Assembly (NCBI RefSeq): GCF_963924675.1 | Contig: NC_089238.1 | Coordinates: 42,550,879-42,614,878 of the forward strand | Direction of reading: 5' to 3' | Source of the DNA: Phocoena phocoena | Lineage: Eukaryota; Chordata; Mammalia; Artiodactyla; Phocoenidae | Length of the DNA: 64,000 nucleotides | Shown: one piece after another, positions 1 through 11,589 of the stretch | How the letters are laid out: each line of letters starts with the position of its first letter | Position numbering within the stretch: the first letter of the stretch is position 1 | The notes under the pieces: model-generated | What the model was told of the DNA's origin: nothing | The model's database searches: none | What the model saw: the letters and a program-made list of their open reading frames with translations, nothing else | Translations under genes and position numbers: made by a program

Positions 1-92
1 TGTGGGATCTTAGTTCCCCGACCAGGGATTGAACCTGTGTCCCCTGCATTGGAAGGTAGATTCTTTACCACTGGACCACCAGGGAAATCCCC
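1..92 (-). mobile_element. CHR-type SINE, older subfamily, truncated by window start
   Basis: Antisense tRNA-related head: gtgggatcttagttccc, then a B-box-like region, ending ccaccagggaaatcccc. The 3' part lies before the window. Confidence 0.85.
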
Positions 93-161
93 TCACTGCT
101 CTTTTTCTTCAAAACTTTCTTGGCTCTTGAGCCTTCATTTTTCCTGAAAGACTTTATGTAT

Positions 162-189
162 ACACACACACACACACACACACACACAT
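162..189. repeat. (AC)n microsatellite
   Basis: About 14 uninterrupted AC units. Confidence 0.97.
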
Positions 190-1149
190 AAATATCTATT
201 CTGTGTCTATATATTCAAGGTGATGAGTTTATGCTGAAATCTCCAATTCTAATTCAACCTCACAGAGTTCTTCCTAACTTTCCTCCTTTCCCCACGAGAA
301 CCCTGGCTCTCACCATCATCCACATCTTTACTCATTTCTATATGCACAGGAGGCGGTTAGAGAATTGCTGTCCCCAGACCACTGTGAAAAATGAAGTACC
401 TTCGAAAAGCTTTTTTGCTTATGCTCTTCGTTTTCTATGCGTGTCTGTTTTCTTTCCCCATGTGTGTCTCCCAGATTTAAAAAAAAAAAAATGAGAGAGG
501 GAGAAAAAGCAAACAGCTCCCTATTTATTTAAAAATCTTATAAGCAGAGGGTTGTAACTGCACTTTATGTTCCAAGAACAGATAGGCCAGTCACGAGGGC
601 TGCACCACCTCCCTCCCTCTTCCATGAGGATGGAGTGTTCTGGTGGGTGGGCCATGCATCTCAAGGAGGCAAGCCTGACAGACAGTGCATGCCTTTATTT
701 TAAAGTAAACACCACACTGTTTTTCCAGTTTTTCAACTGAAAGAGAAATAAACCACTGATCCTTGGAACCTGAGTCAGAGGGAGAAGAGACAAACTTTTT
801 AAAAATTGCTCCTAAGTTAAAAACAATTTTAAATTTAAGTTTGAGAAATTATTCACTATTTCTTCAGATGAGGAGGAGGCGGGCAAGAGACAAAAGTGAA
901 AGGAAGGATGTGACAGTCCTGTAAGCTGGTAGGGAGCTATTATTTAGGGCATAGCTACAAACTCCAGTGCCTTGATTAGGCCTGATGGAAGAATGGCCAA
1001 ACCAGTTCTGCATTGCCAAGTAGTTACTTTTATGAACCTGGTAAACCACTAAGACCTAGTTATTTCAGTCTCATGGAATACTCACAGAAGATTTCTGAGA
1101 AATTCTCTCTTGCTCCCCAAATTGAAAATAGTATAATTGTATCTCTGGG

Positions 1150-1320
1150 ATGTGCCCCCCCACCCCCGATACCACAATCCACAGATGCTCAAGTCCCTTA
1201 TATAAAATAGCATAGTATTTGCATATTACCTATGTACATACCCCCGTATACTTTAAATTATCTCTAGATTATCTGTAATACCCAATACAATGTAAGTGCT
1301 TTGTAAATAGTTGCTGGAGC
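1150..1320. mobile_element. Possible DNA transposon remnant (Tigger/MER2-like)
   Basis: Contains gatgctcaagtcccttatat, ataaaatagcatagtatttg and gtatactttaaattatctct, a combination I remember from a common mammalian DNA-transposon-derived repeat. No terminal repeats are visible and the family assignment is weak. Confidence 0.4.
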
Positions 1321-1562
1321 ACAGCAAGTTCAAAGTTTGCTTTTGGGAATATTCTGGAATTTTTTTTTTCCTGAATATTTTTGATCCACACTTGGTTGTA
1401 TCTGAGAATATGGAGCATGTGGATATGTGGCGGGGGAGGCTGACTATTACTATTTTTTTTGATAATAAAAGCAACGTATGCTCCTAAAACTGAAAATGTT
1501 ACTGTTATTTTTCTGATTATTATTGTTGTTTTATGCTTATTGAAAAAAAAGACAAAGAACAT

Positions 1563-1790
1563 TGTGAGTGCTAAGTATGTATCAGGCATTGTTCTGAATT
1601 CTTTATCTCTATCTGTCTATCTATGTCTATATCTATTCTTTCCATTTAATCCTCCTGCATACCTATAATGTAGGTTGTACTGCCATCCCCTTTAATGAGG
1701 AAATAGGCAGATTTTATGTAACTTGCCCAAGATCACATAGTAGGTGGTGGCAGAGTTGGGATTTAACCCAGGCCTTTTTGGTCTCAGAGC
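1563..1790 (-). mobile_element. MIR SINE, antisense
   Basis: Reads ctaagtatgtatcaggcatt, gaggaaataggcag, taacttgcccaagatcacat and cagagttgggatttaaccca, the antisense MIR core and flanks. An expanded ctatctgtctat patch lies near 1605-1635. Confidence 0.85.
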
Positions 1791-1927
1791 CTTTGCCTGC
1801 AACCTCTGCATATACTGCCTTCCAAAGAAGAAGCTTAAAAAAATCACTGGAAATTCTTTTTTTTCCCCCCACAAAGCTAGCAAATCTTGTTCCGTTATTA
1901 TGAACTCCATTGAATGTTTGCATTTTT

Positions 1928-2132
1928 TTTTTTTTCTTTGCGGTACGCTGGCCTCTCACTGTTGTGGCCTCTCCTGTTGCGGAGCACAGGCTCCGGATGC
2001 GCAGGCTCAGCGGCCATGGCTCACGGGCCCAGTCGCTCCGCGGCATGTGGGATCTTCCCAGACGGGGACACGAACCCGTGTCCCCTGGATCGGCAGGCGG
2101 ACTCTCAACCACTGCGCCACCAGGGAAGCCCC
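1928..2132 (-). mobile_element. CHR-type SINE, full length
   Basis: Antisense copy; its poly(A) appears as a T-run at the left. The RNA polymerase III A box (tggcgcagtggtt type) and B box (gggttcgtg type) are readable on the minus strand. Target duplication tgtttgcatttttt at 1915 and 2133. Confidence 0.95.
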
Positions 2133-2144
2133 TGTTTGCATTTT

Positions 2145-2278
2145 TTAAAGACAATTTTTTAGAGCAATTTTAGGGTTCACAGCAAAATTGAGAAGGTACA
2201 TGGAAATTTTTTTATTCAGAGCTAACCTGGTTAATACTTTGTTATATATCCACTCAGCTTTTTGGGGGTATGTCAACC

Positions 2279-2333
<55 letters not shown>

Positions 2334-2640
2334 TGTATATAGGTGTGAGTGTCTGACTTTTTCCCCAAATTGGGAACTCACTCTACATATTGCTTTATAA
2401 CTTGCTTTTTTTTCCACCCAGTTTTTCTACCTCAATGAAACTAGATCCTTTTAATGGCTACAACAGCATTTTTTTGGTATGAATGCACCATAGTTTAACA
2501 GATCTTTTATTGTTGGCCATTTCTGTGTCTTTACTACTACAAGCAAGACTTTTCAGTAAATTCTTGTAATGATATCTTTGTTCTCCTGTCCTTTTTTTTC
2601 CCTTAGGGTAGTAAATTCCTAGGCATGCATTGCTGGGTCA
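2145..2640 (-). mobile_element. Degenerate L1 3' region, antisense
   Basis: Starts with gcaattttagggttcacagc and includes taaattcctaggcatgcatt next to gctgggtcaaaaggcaggca, as in antisense L1 3' regions. Interrupted by a TA repeat. Edges approximate. Confidence 0.5.
2279..2340. repeat. (TA)n microsatellite, interrupted
   Basis: About 60 bp of alternating TA with two phase breaks, ending atgtatat. Confidence 0.96.
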
Positions 2641-3975
2641 AAAGGCAGGCACGCTGCAAGTTCTGTGATATCTGTGGCCTCGGTCTGCTGCAAAGACTGG
2701 ACCCGTTTACACAACCCACCGTGTGTGTGCACGTGTACTTGTTTCCCTTCCCCCAGTGGCGCTGGGCAGTACCAGTCTTTTAACCTCTGCCAGTCTGTTC
2801 GGCTGCGACAGTGATTTCTCTTTGTTATTTTAATTTGCATCTCTTTTCTTTTCTCCTCTCCCTTTCCTTCTTGAGGAACTCCTGGGTAAACTTTTGTCCT
2901 TGCTGCCTTGCTGCAAATGCTGTACCAGGTCTCCGGTCACCTCCATGTGACTCCATCCAGGGTCAGTTCTCACTTCCAACTCACTTGCCTTGCAGACTGG
3001 ATACAAGGAATCCATCCCTCTTCCTTGACCTACTCTTTTCACTTGGTTTTCAGGACACCACGCCCGGCTGGTGTTCTATATTTCCAGTCACTCTTTTCCA
3101 GTCTTCTTTGCTGGTTTTCTCCTCGCTGGTCCAGAAGCCTTGGGATACCCCAAGTTGGCTTAGTCCTGCATCCACTTGTTAATTTATACCTCTTCCTTTC
3201 ACGATCTCATCCAGCCTCATGGCTTTAAATTTGGTCCGTTCACCTATGACTTGCACCCTGGACCTTTCTCCGGGCAACCTGAGACCGTGTTTCTAAATGT
3301 CTAATCAGCATCCTCGAATTAACATGTTAAAAGCTGAGCTATCAGCTTTCCATCTCAGGCAACGGAGATGGAGATTTGGTGTTGGTCAGGCTGAAAACCT
3401 GGGTGTCCTCCTTGACGCCATTCTTTCTATTACAACCCACACCCGGTCCATCAACATGTCCTGCCCTCATTACCTTCGAGGAACTGACTGTTTCTCACCC
3501 TGACAGCTGCCGTCACCCATGTCCACCTCACCACCACTTCTCGACTCAGGAGGCAAAGGCCTCCTAACTGGTCTCCCGGCATCATCTGCCTTTGTCTCCC
3601 TACACTTCATTTTTGAGCCTAGCAGCCAGAATGATCCAACCCATAAGTCGAATCACATCCCTCCTCCAGTGGTTGCCTTTCTCACTAAAAGTAAAAGCTG
3701 AAGTCCTTCCCAAACGGCCTAAAAAGCCTTCCCTGATCTTTCTATCACCTCTCTGTTACCCCATCTCAATCATTCCACCCTCACCAAACCGCCTCCTGCC
3801 CACAGGCCTTTGTGCTCTTCCTCCAGCCCACTGCTGCTCTTGTCTCAGGGCCTTTGCACCGCCCTGACCTTCTTCCCCAAATATTTCTTCCTTGTGTGTC
3901 CTCCTGCCTTTCTCCCTCACCCTCTTCCAGCCCACTCAGATGTCACCTCAGTGAGGGCTTCCCTGATCAATTCAG

Positions 3976-4180
3976 TGATTTTTTTTTTTAAATTTTACCA
4001 AGGTGTGCAACATTACCGTGAACTTTCCCACCACCTCAGTAAGATCCCTCCTGCTCACTTAGCTCTGGTTCCCATTAGTTCCTGTTCCCAGCCCAGCCCC
4101 TGGCAACCACTACGCTGCTTCCTGTCTCTATAGATTTGCCTTTTCTGGACACTTTATACAAATGGAATCATACATGTGGC
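3976..4180 (-). mobile_element. L1 fragment, antisense, nested in L2
   Basis: Contains ttttaccaaggtgtgcaaca, cccctggcaaccactacgct and tttgccttttctggacactt, typical of antisense L1 3' regions. L2 text resumes afterward. Confidence 0.65.
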
Positions 4181-4273
4181 CCTGACCAAACCACCTTAAT
4201 TTCAGTTCCTCCCTACACAACATTCCCTATTCCTTTCCTTGCTTTATTTTCTTTTTAGCAGTATCCCCATATA

Positions 4274-4320
<47 letters not shown>
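4274..4320. repeat. (TA)n microsatellite
   Basis: About 23 uninterrupted TA units. Confidence 0.97.
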
Positions 4321-4321
<1 letters not shown>

Positions 4322-4444
4322 TTTATTTATCTGACTTATTGGCCTCTACAACTAGAATGTGAGCTCCATGGGGGCAGGCACTGTTTGGTTTTTGTTAACT
4401 CTTGTACATCCCCTCACTCCTGTGCCCAGAACACAAAGAAGATA

Positions 4445-4545
4445 CTAATAATATAATATAATATAATATATACCATAACATAATATGATATTATACAATG
4501 TAATGTAATAATATGATATTAGTATATATATAATATACATATTTA
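4445..4545. repeat. (ATAAT)n-like low-complexity AT repeat
   Basis: Repeated aatat/ataat units with gradual decay into mixed AT-rich sequence. Confidence 0.8.
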
Positions 4546-5382
4546 ATTAGATTAGTGAGGATGAACATCTTTTTATGTGACTGTGGTTTTTGTGGCCAGT
4601 GTCGTGGCTGACCGCTGAGGCAGAGGTAGGACCAGGGAAGTGCTGGGTGCCCTCTCTGGGGAGGTATCAGGCAGAGTCCGTCCCCAGCCTCCAAATGCAA
4701 GGCTTTGTTTCATTTTACCTCCATCCAGTTGCAGTTGTATCAGTGACTACTCTCCTTGATGGGCACCAGATGCCAGGCATTGGGATTTAAAACCATATTT
4801 AATAGTCTCTGAAAAGCTCCCTGTGTGTTGCTTTCCATCATTGTGCACCTCAGGCAGATACGGCCAAGCCAGAACCTCAAGGAATTTCTGAAGAAGCCAA
4901 AAGCCACCCCCTCCCCCGACCCCAGACCCCCAGCTTCTCAAAGTTACAGCTGGGCCCAGCTCGCGGCTTTGGTGTCAGTGGAGAGCTGGTCGAAAGAAAA
5001 GGTCCTTTTAGCCAGGAGTCTTGAAAGTAAACACACAGGCCCCTGCCACGCAGGGTAAAACAGACCTGCTCTCTGTGTCACCGGCTGAGAGGCTGCCTTG
5101 TGAAACCTCACTTGAAAAAAGAAGAAAAGCTTTCTGTCAGGAAAGCCATCCCCTGTACGTGGCTGCCTCAGTGTGGCCTGGGGTTTAAGGCCGCCTCCAG
5201 AGTGTTCTGTAAACTTACTGGCTTTGGAGGGCCGTCAGCCTCGTGGGAATGCCTGTTTGAACAAAGAGTGATGCCACCCCTCAAAACACGAACGCTGGCT
5301 GAGGTCGTCCCCCTTTTTCTTTTTCTAATGGTATATTGAAAACTTTCGCATTTTAATCCATAGTATTTGGTCAGACAGTTTT

Positions 5383-5438
5383 CCCCTCTTTTCTTTCTTT
5401 CTCTCTCTTGTCTTCTTTTTTTTTTTTTTTCTTTTTAG
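5383..5438. repeat. Pyrimidine-rich tract
   Basis: Almost pure C/T (one G) on the + strand, ending in a long T-run before aga. Confidence 0.85.
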
Positions 5439-5564
5439 ACTTGTGAATTTGTCAGTGTTGGATCAGGATTTTGTATAACCGGAAATTTCCTTCTTTTCTA
5501 TCGGGCATTTTCTTAGGGTTGTGAGAGGGGCCTGCGGCGGAGTGGGGGGTGGGGGCAGGGTGGG

Positions 5565-6000
5565 TGTGAAGTTTATTTACCAGCATTTGCACAGTAAATC
5601 TCTTTGAGCACTGGGCTAGATGCCGGAGATGCAGCAGTGAAGTAAGGCAGACAGTCTCGGAATTTAGGATCTAGAGAGGAAAGCGGACAGATGTTGGACA
5701 AATAACTGGTGCAGACTGTTCCAGTTGTGACAGATACGATGGAGGAAAGTGCAGGGTGCTCTGGGAGTATATCATTCAGGACTCAACCTAGACTGGGGTC
5801 AGGGAGTGTCAAGGAAGGCTTGCCCGAGGAAGTGACACCAGAACTGCAGAAGGATGACATGCGATTGTCCAGGCCAACAAGGAGAAAAACATTCCAGACT
5901 GAAGGAAGCTTGGAGGCAGGAAAAAGCTTAGTTCAGTCAAGTTACACAGAGAAGGCCCCCGGGGCTGGCCGGGCCTTGGCAGACAGCTGCTCGAGATTAT
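5565..6000 (-). mobile_element. L2 LINE 3' region, antisense
   Basis: Reads gagcactgggctagatgccg, gagatgcagcagtgaagtaa, caaggaaggcttgcccgagg and aaaaacattccagactgaag, the antisense L2 3' pattern. Confidence 0.7.
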
Positions 6001-6031
6001 GACCAAAAACAGCAGGAAGGAGGCGCCCAAG

Positions 6032-6240
6032 CAGCGCTGTCCAGTAGAAACGTGATGTGAACCACAGACACAATTTAAAGTTTTCTAGTAGCCACATTAG
6101 AGAAAGTAAAAACAGAAATAAACAGGGGGGAAATTCATTTTAATGATCTATTTTCTTTAGTCCAATATATACCAAATGTTATTGTTTTAACACATGAGAT
6201 CTGGTGTGTCATTTACACGCCCAGCACATCTCAGTCTGGA
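6032..6240. mobile_element. hAT-type DNA transposon remnant
   Basis: Begins with the terminal-repeat-like cagcgctgtccagtagaaac, then gtgatgtgaaccacag and ttttctagtagccacattag, known from MER1-group elements. The matching right terminus is not clear. Confidence 0.5.
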
Positions 6241-7199
6241 GATAGGAAAATGAGACTGTTGCCTGGATATGAGCAGTTTCCTTCCGCTTGCCAGAAAAAA
6301 AACCAACCCTGAAACATTGTATCTGATGACGGGGCCTCTTCCTTGTGCCAGTTCCCTGAGAGTGGCTCCCGCCTGCCTACCCATCCAGTCTCCCAGGTTC
6401 TTCAGGGGAGACACCGCGGCTGCTGGGGTCATAACGAAGATCAGACCTTGTTTAGCCCATCGGAGTACCTGATTTCCTCTTTTCCTTCAGTCTTCTGGGA
6501 TTCTAGGAGCATTTTTCTTAGAGCAGGAGACTTACTCTTGTAGGAGAGTGGTGAGTTGGGAGGGAAAGCGATCCTGGATCAGAGTGAGAGTGCCACAGTT
6601 ACACGCGTGGTGCGGTCAGGTACAGAGCGGAGATTTTCACCTTAGCGTCAGGCCCGGCCTGGGGGATGCTGTTTATTATGTACAGGATAGCAAGGCACAC
6701 AGTTCTCAGAATATGATGTCTGTGTCTTCCCTCCCTCCCACTCCTAATTAACTGATTAATGTTTATTTACACGTGTATTACGTGAATTCATTCTTTTGGG
6801 GCCGGGGACTTTGTGGTAAAGGCTGAATTCCCTTTGGACGTGCTGCTCCCTCAATCCTAAAACCCTCCTCAACAGATAGATTGCTTCTGTATATATTTTT
6901 AAAGATTCTTAGGATACTTTACAAGTCAAGGGGCACAACTTGTGGGCCTAGGGTGAATTCACTTTTGCATGTGTAGTTTATACGTGTGTTTTTGTGCTGG
7001 TGTTTGCAAGTCTGGTGACTTCATACAAAGTTGACGACAGTGACCTATGTCATGGGGAAAGGGTTTGGAATGTGTGTGCTTACATCATATTTTGAATTTC
7101 TTTTTCTTTTTTTCATATTTTGAATTTCTGCTTGAATTTTTAATAATAAGCATGTTTAAAAAATTGTAAGTTAATGTTATTTATTGTGGGGCAAATATT

Positions 7200-8100
7200 A
7201 TATAGCATAAATGGGGAAATTTTTAAACTTTTTATTATGGAAAGTTTCAAAGATAAATAAAAGTAGAGAGAATCATATAATGACTGAGTCATCCTGTATC
7301 CATTACCCACTTTGAACAATGAGGAGCACGTGTCCAGTTGTCTTTCATCTCTAGCCCCCACTTTTTGGGGATGTATTTGAAAGCAAATCTTAGGCCTCAT
7401 GTCATTTCATTTGTAAACACTTCGGTATACGTGTGTAACTGATATTGGAAATTGAGAAAAAATACATATGCACTGTGCAGATAATGGAAATTTAAAAAGT
7501 GAAACCGTTATTTCATAATCTGACTCTTCAAACACAACTTATTGTTTTTCTCTGCTTCATTTATTTCTTTGCCCCTTTACATACTTATTTTTACAGGGTT
7601 TTATAATAGGGTGCTTTTTATAACTTCATGTTCTTGTTTTTTTTTAAATTAACATTGTAGTGTAAATGATTTTCCATGTTGTTCACTCTTCATAATCATT
7701 AATCCAAATCTTTTTTTTTTTTTTTAAGATGTTGGGGGTAGGAGTTTATTAATTAATTAATTTATTTTTGCTGTGTTGGGTCTTCATTTCTGTGCGAGGG
7801 CTTTCTCTAGTTGTGGCAAGCGGGGGCCACTCTTCATCGCGGTGCGCGGGCCTCTCACTATGGCGGCTTCTCTTGTTGTGGAGCACAGGCTCCACACATG
7901 CAGGCTCAGTAGTTGTGGCTCATGGGCCTAGTTGCTCCGCGGCATGTGGGATCCTCCCAGACCAGGGCTCGTACCCGTGTCCCCTGCATTAGCAGGCAGA
8001 TTCTCAACCACTGTGCCACCAGGGAAGCCCCATCCAAATCTTAATAGTGGCATAATATTTCACTCATTTGAGATTTGTAATTTTTCAAAAGCCATTTTTT
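7200..8100 (-). mobile_element. Ancient L1 3' UTR, antisense, with nested SINE
   Basis: Includes actttttattatggaaagtt, cagttgtctttcatctctag, gtatttgaaagcaaatctta and cataatcattaatccaaatc; interrupted by the SINE at 7713. Confidence 0.55.
7713..8031 (-). mobile_element. CHR-type SINE, long form
   Basis: Long form with a 3' section reading ttggctgcgttgggtc-like antisense. Target duplication atccaaatctt at 7702-7712 and 8032-8042. Inserted into an antisense L1-like region. Confidence 0.93.
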
Positions 8101-8104
8101 AAAA

Positions 8105-8380
8105 GGGGTAGTTTTTTTTATTGTGAAGTGATTACCACAATAAGTTTAGTTAACCCTTATCATCTCAGGTAGATACAAAAAGAATAAAGGAAAAAAGTGG
8201 TTTTTTTCCTTGTGATGAGAACTTTTAGGATTTCCTGTCTTTGCATCTTTCCAATAGATCATACAGCAGTGTTAACTGTAGTCACCATGCTGTCCATCAC
8301 ATCCTTGGTCCTTATTTATCTTACAACTGGAAGTTTGTACTTTTTGGCTACCTTCATCCAATTCCTCCACTTTGCTGATT
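8105..8380 (-). mobile_element. L1 3' end, antisense
   Basis: gaagtgattaccacaataag, gttaacccttatcatctcag and gtccatcacatccttggtcc are antisense L1 3' sequence. Confidence 0.65.
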
Positions 8381-8925
8381 TGTTTAAAAGGAGAACCTTA
8401 ACCATGGAAGCGCTCTTCTAGCTGGGCTCCTGGATTTCACTATTCCGAGACCGTTGAAAAGGAGGGTTATTCATTGAAACCCTTTCTCTGCTGTGTTTAC
8501 AGACACGTCCTCAATTCTGTGCAATGGGGAGAGGTGGTATAGTCACCGAGGTTCCCTGAGGGCGCAGAGAATGGATGAGCTGCTCAGATGGGACTAGTCT
8601 AGGAATCCTCCGAATTAATGGGTGATGAGGACCACCCCCGCCTTGGGATAGAGGAGCTCTAATGACAAGGCCACAGTAATTAATGTGAACTGACAGTTTA
8701 TCCTAAAAATGCAGCTTTCCCAGATCTGTATTTATTTCCTCTAAATCACTTTAAAAATAGGCTATAGCTTTACAAACAGTGAGATTCACCAAGACACATG
8801 AGGCTTTTTTTTTGTTTCCTACGTGAAGGGGACCCTCAGTTGATTCAAGAGGGACTCTTTGTCTATAAGGTACCTTATTAGATAGATGACTCAGATGAAT
8901 AGCCAGTTCTGAAGTGTCTATGTCA

Positions 8926-8930
<5 letters not shown>

Positions 8931-8956
<26 letters not shown>

Positions 8957-9149
8957 GTGGTACGCGGGCCTCTCACTGTTGTGGCCTCTCCCATTGCGGA
9001 GCACAGGCTCCGGACGCACAGGCTCAGCGACCATGGCTCACGGGCCCAGCCGCTCCGCGGCATGTGGGATCCTCCCGGACCGGGGCATGAGCCTGCGTCC
9101 CCTGCATCGGCAGGCGGACTCTCAACCACTGCGCCACCAGGGAAGCCCC
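8931..9149 (-). mobile_element. CHR-type SINE, full length
   Basis: T-run of 26 at 8931-8956, then gtggtacgcgggcctctc and the standard body ending aagcccc. The duplication is T-rich (cattttttt) and therefore weak. Closely resembles the youngest copies in the window. Confidence 0.95.
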
Positions 9150-9394
9150 ATTTTTTTTATTTTTTATTTTTTTGTAAGTAAAGAAAAGCATGTGTAGCTT
9201 CAGGGGTTTGGACTGTAGAACACTGTGACCCTGAATCAAGAGAAATAAGGACGATCATGACTGACGAATCTGTCATGTACCTAAATGAGGATGCATGTGC
9301 CTAACCTCTCCTCCATCATTCTTGTGGTTGGAGGCGAGCCGTCCCTCTTCCTCCCATGTGAAGGGCAGACTCTCCATCCATGCTTTGGAGCCCA

Positions 9395-9795
9395 CCCTTT
9401 CCTGCCTTCTCAGGACTCCTTTCTGACTTTGCTCCTGCCTCTCTGACTGGTCTTCTTCCCCAACCTGCTTCACCCCGCAACGTGCTAGCTCTTTGCCTGA
9501 AACTTCAGATCACAGTTGAGCTGTCAGTTCCTCAGGAAACTTTTCCTGATGCCCTGACCAGGCCAAATATCCAGCACTGATGGGACCATAAGGTCTCTTG
9601 CATGAAATCTGTTTCACAGTTGCAACTTTACATTTCTTTGTGACATTATTTAGTCACTTCTGTTTCTCCCACTGACTTGTGAGATTCCTAAAAGCAGAGA
9701 CTATGTCCATTTTCCTTCTTCATTATAACCCAGCTTCTAGCACAGTGTCAGGCACATAAAGGATGCCCAGAAAATGCTTCTTGAATGAATGCACA
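9395..9795 (+). mobile_element. L2 LINE 3' end, sense
   Basis: ggaaacttttcctgatgccc, cttgtgagattcctaaaagc and tcttgaatgaatgcac are the L2 3' end. Its own polyadenylated-type terminus is near 9795. Confidence 0.75.
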
Positions 9796-9899
9796 AGAAA
9801 AAGAGGAGAAAAATAAAAGTTTAAAAACTGGCTTTGTAAAATGAAGCTCTTTTCATTTTTAGAGGAGTTGATGCAACCGTCAGTCAACCAAGACTTTAA

Positions 9900-10266
9900 A
9901 CTTTTATTTATTTATTTATTTTTGGCTGCGTTGGGTCTCTGTTGGTGCGTGCGGGCTTTCTCTTGTTGTGGCGAGTGGGGGCTACTCTTCATTGTGGGGT
10001 GCGGCTTCTCATTGCGGTGGCTTCTCTTGTTGCGGAGCGCGGGCTCTAGGTGCGTGGGCTTCAGTAGTTGTGGCACCTGGGCTCAGTAGTTGTGGCTCGC
10101 GGGCTCAGTAGTTGTGGCTCACGGGCTCTAGAGCGCAGACTCAGTAGTTGTGGCGCATGGGCTTAGTTGCTCCGCGGCATGTGGGATCTTCCCGGACCAG
10201 AGCTTGAACCCGTGTCCCCTGCATTGGCAGGCGGATTCTTAACCACTGCACCACCAGGGAAGCCCC
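9900..10266 (-). mobile_element. CHR-type SINE, long form
   Basis: Begins with (TTTA)n and tttttggctgcgttgggtctc. The middle holds a tandem array of cagtagttgtggc-type units at 10060-10160. Target duplication caagactttaa at 9889 and 10270. Confidence 0.95.
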
Positions 10267-10284
10267 AGACAAGACTTTAATTTG

Positions 10285-11585
10285 GAGATAATTAAGGATA
10301 CATTCCAAGCAGTAGCCTACAGAAGAAGCTTCAAGGCCAAGGTAGACGCTTCCTTACACCATGTGTTCTGGGAAGACTCTGCCAAGGCTTGAGTGATGGG
10401 GGCCGAGGGAAGGTGGGTGAAGCAGAGTCAACCTTGGTACCCTAACAAGAATTCCAGTGTCTACAACGTGCTGCTAGCTTGGTAGAAGAGGCTTTCTCTT
10501 GTTAGGCTCTGGCTAAGGTTGGAAGCCAAAGAGACATCGTAACAGTAAATCCTGGAAGCCTCTGGCTTTCTTTACTGCGAAGGGAATGTGAAACAGTGTT
10601 CTCTTTAAACCTGGGGTAGCCTCCAGTCTGTGTGTGTCTGAGTTAACGGGGAGCCAGGGAAGGGAAAGGAGACTGTTTACTCTCTGCCCTTCTGGAATTT
10701 CCTCCGGTTCCGTTCCTCTGTGCACCAGTGTTTCACAGCTACGTGTAGAATGAACACTGACCTGTTAATGAATGCCCTGTTTATTTTCACTTTCTTTTGA
10801 TGGGCCTATGGGATTGAGGGCAGAAGGAGGCCGGAAGAAGGAGGTTTGTTTGTTCCACTGAACAGCTCTGTTAAGGCCAAATCAATCACATCTTCCTCGG
10901 GCTTCTGAGACTCTTGGCCGGAGAGTACTTGGTCTCCCTTAAAAATATCCTACTTTGTGTCCTGTTTTGTTTTTCTCAAATTTCCAGGTAAATCCTTACA
11001 TTTGTATTCTGAGTTAGGAAGAAAATACTTTTTCTCTTAAATGATATAAGCGTATATACATGCACATACATTTTGGTGGTGTGAGAGCAGGGAAGGACAG
11101 TGATGATAGAAGATTCTAAAGCAGAAAGTTCCTTCATACACTGCAGTGAAACTGCCCAGGCAGGGCTTCTGGTCTTAACTGAATTGCACTAAAGGGACAC
11201 AGTTTGGCAGTTCTGGTTTATGTAGTTTTTTTCTTCTGTCGGAATGAGGAAGGCAACTTCCATGCCCTATTTATCTATACTTATTGGTACCATATGCAAA
11301 CAGCATATTAAAAAGTCCATGTCAGGAAAGGGAAAAAGTAAGTCTTATAAAAATATTACTCATCCTTGTTGCACGTAACAACTCTTCCCAATAGGAAATT
11401 ATTAACCTGAAGCCACTTGCAAATCTGAGGCTTTGAAGTAAGGGAAAATTAGCATCAGAGCTACTCCCTAAGCAGCTTGATTGTATATTTTATACCTTTT
11501 CATATTTCAAAATGTGTATGTAACATTGAATTTGTGTAAGTTTTTTAGTTTACAGTCACTGTTTGTTCTTTAGGTATGCTGGCTT
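10285..11585. other. Intronic stretch, no recognised feature
   Basis: Unique-looking mixed sequence with purine-rich and AT-rich patches. I see no exon supported by frame and splice sites and no repeat I can name. Confidence 0.5.
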
Positions 11586-11589
11586 GAAA

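Larger units (their letters stand above)
2930..4440 (+). mobile_element. L2 LINE, sense, RT end plus 3' UTR, with nested L1 and TA repeat
   Basis: Sense L2 with a decayed reverse-transcriptase frame: around 3140-3190 it still reads GIPQVGLVLHPL, the counterpart of the conserved GVPQGS-type motif of non-LTR reverse transcriptases. It is followed by the ctcatggctttaaa and ggcctttgcac segments and the 3' signature actagaatgtgagctccatg with gggcaggcactg at 4351-4383. An antisense L1 piece sits at 3976-4180 and a TA run at 4274-4320. Many stops and frameshifts; not functional. Confidence 0.8.

Noticed and set aside
231..494. 87-residue + strand frame ending in a lysine run
   Set aside because: The lysines come from an A-run at 478-491, and nothing else supports coding.
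1714..2154. 146-residue minus-strand and 134-residue plus-strand frames
   Set aside because: Both read through a MIR and a CHR SINE. The CHR body is open in several frames, so similar frames recur at every young copy.
9960..10200. GC-rich segments that could look like a CpG island or promoter
   Set aside because: The CpGs belong to CHR SINE bodies, each too short and repeated at many other sites.
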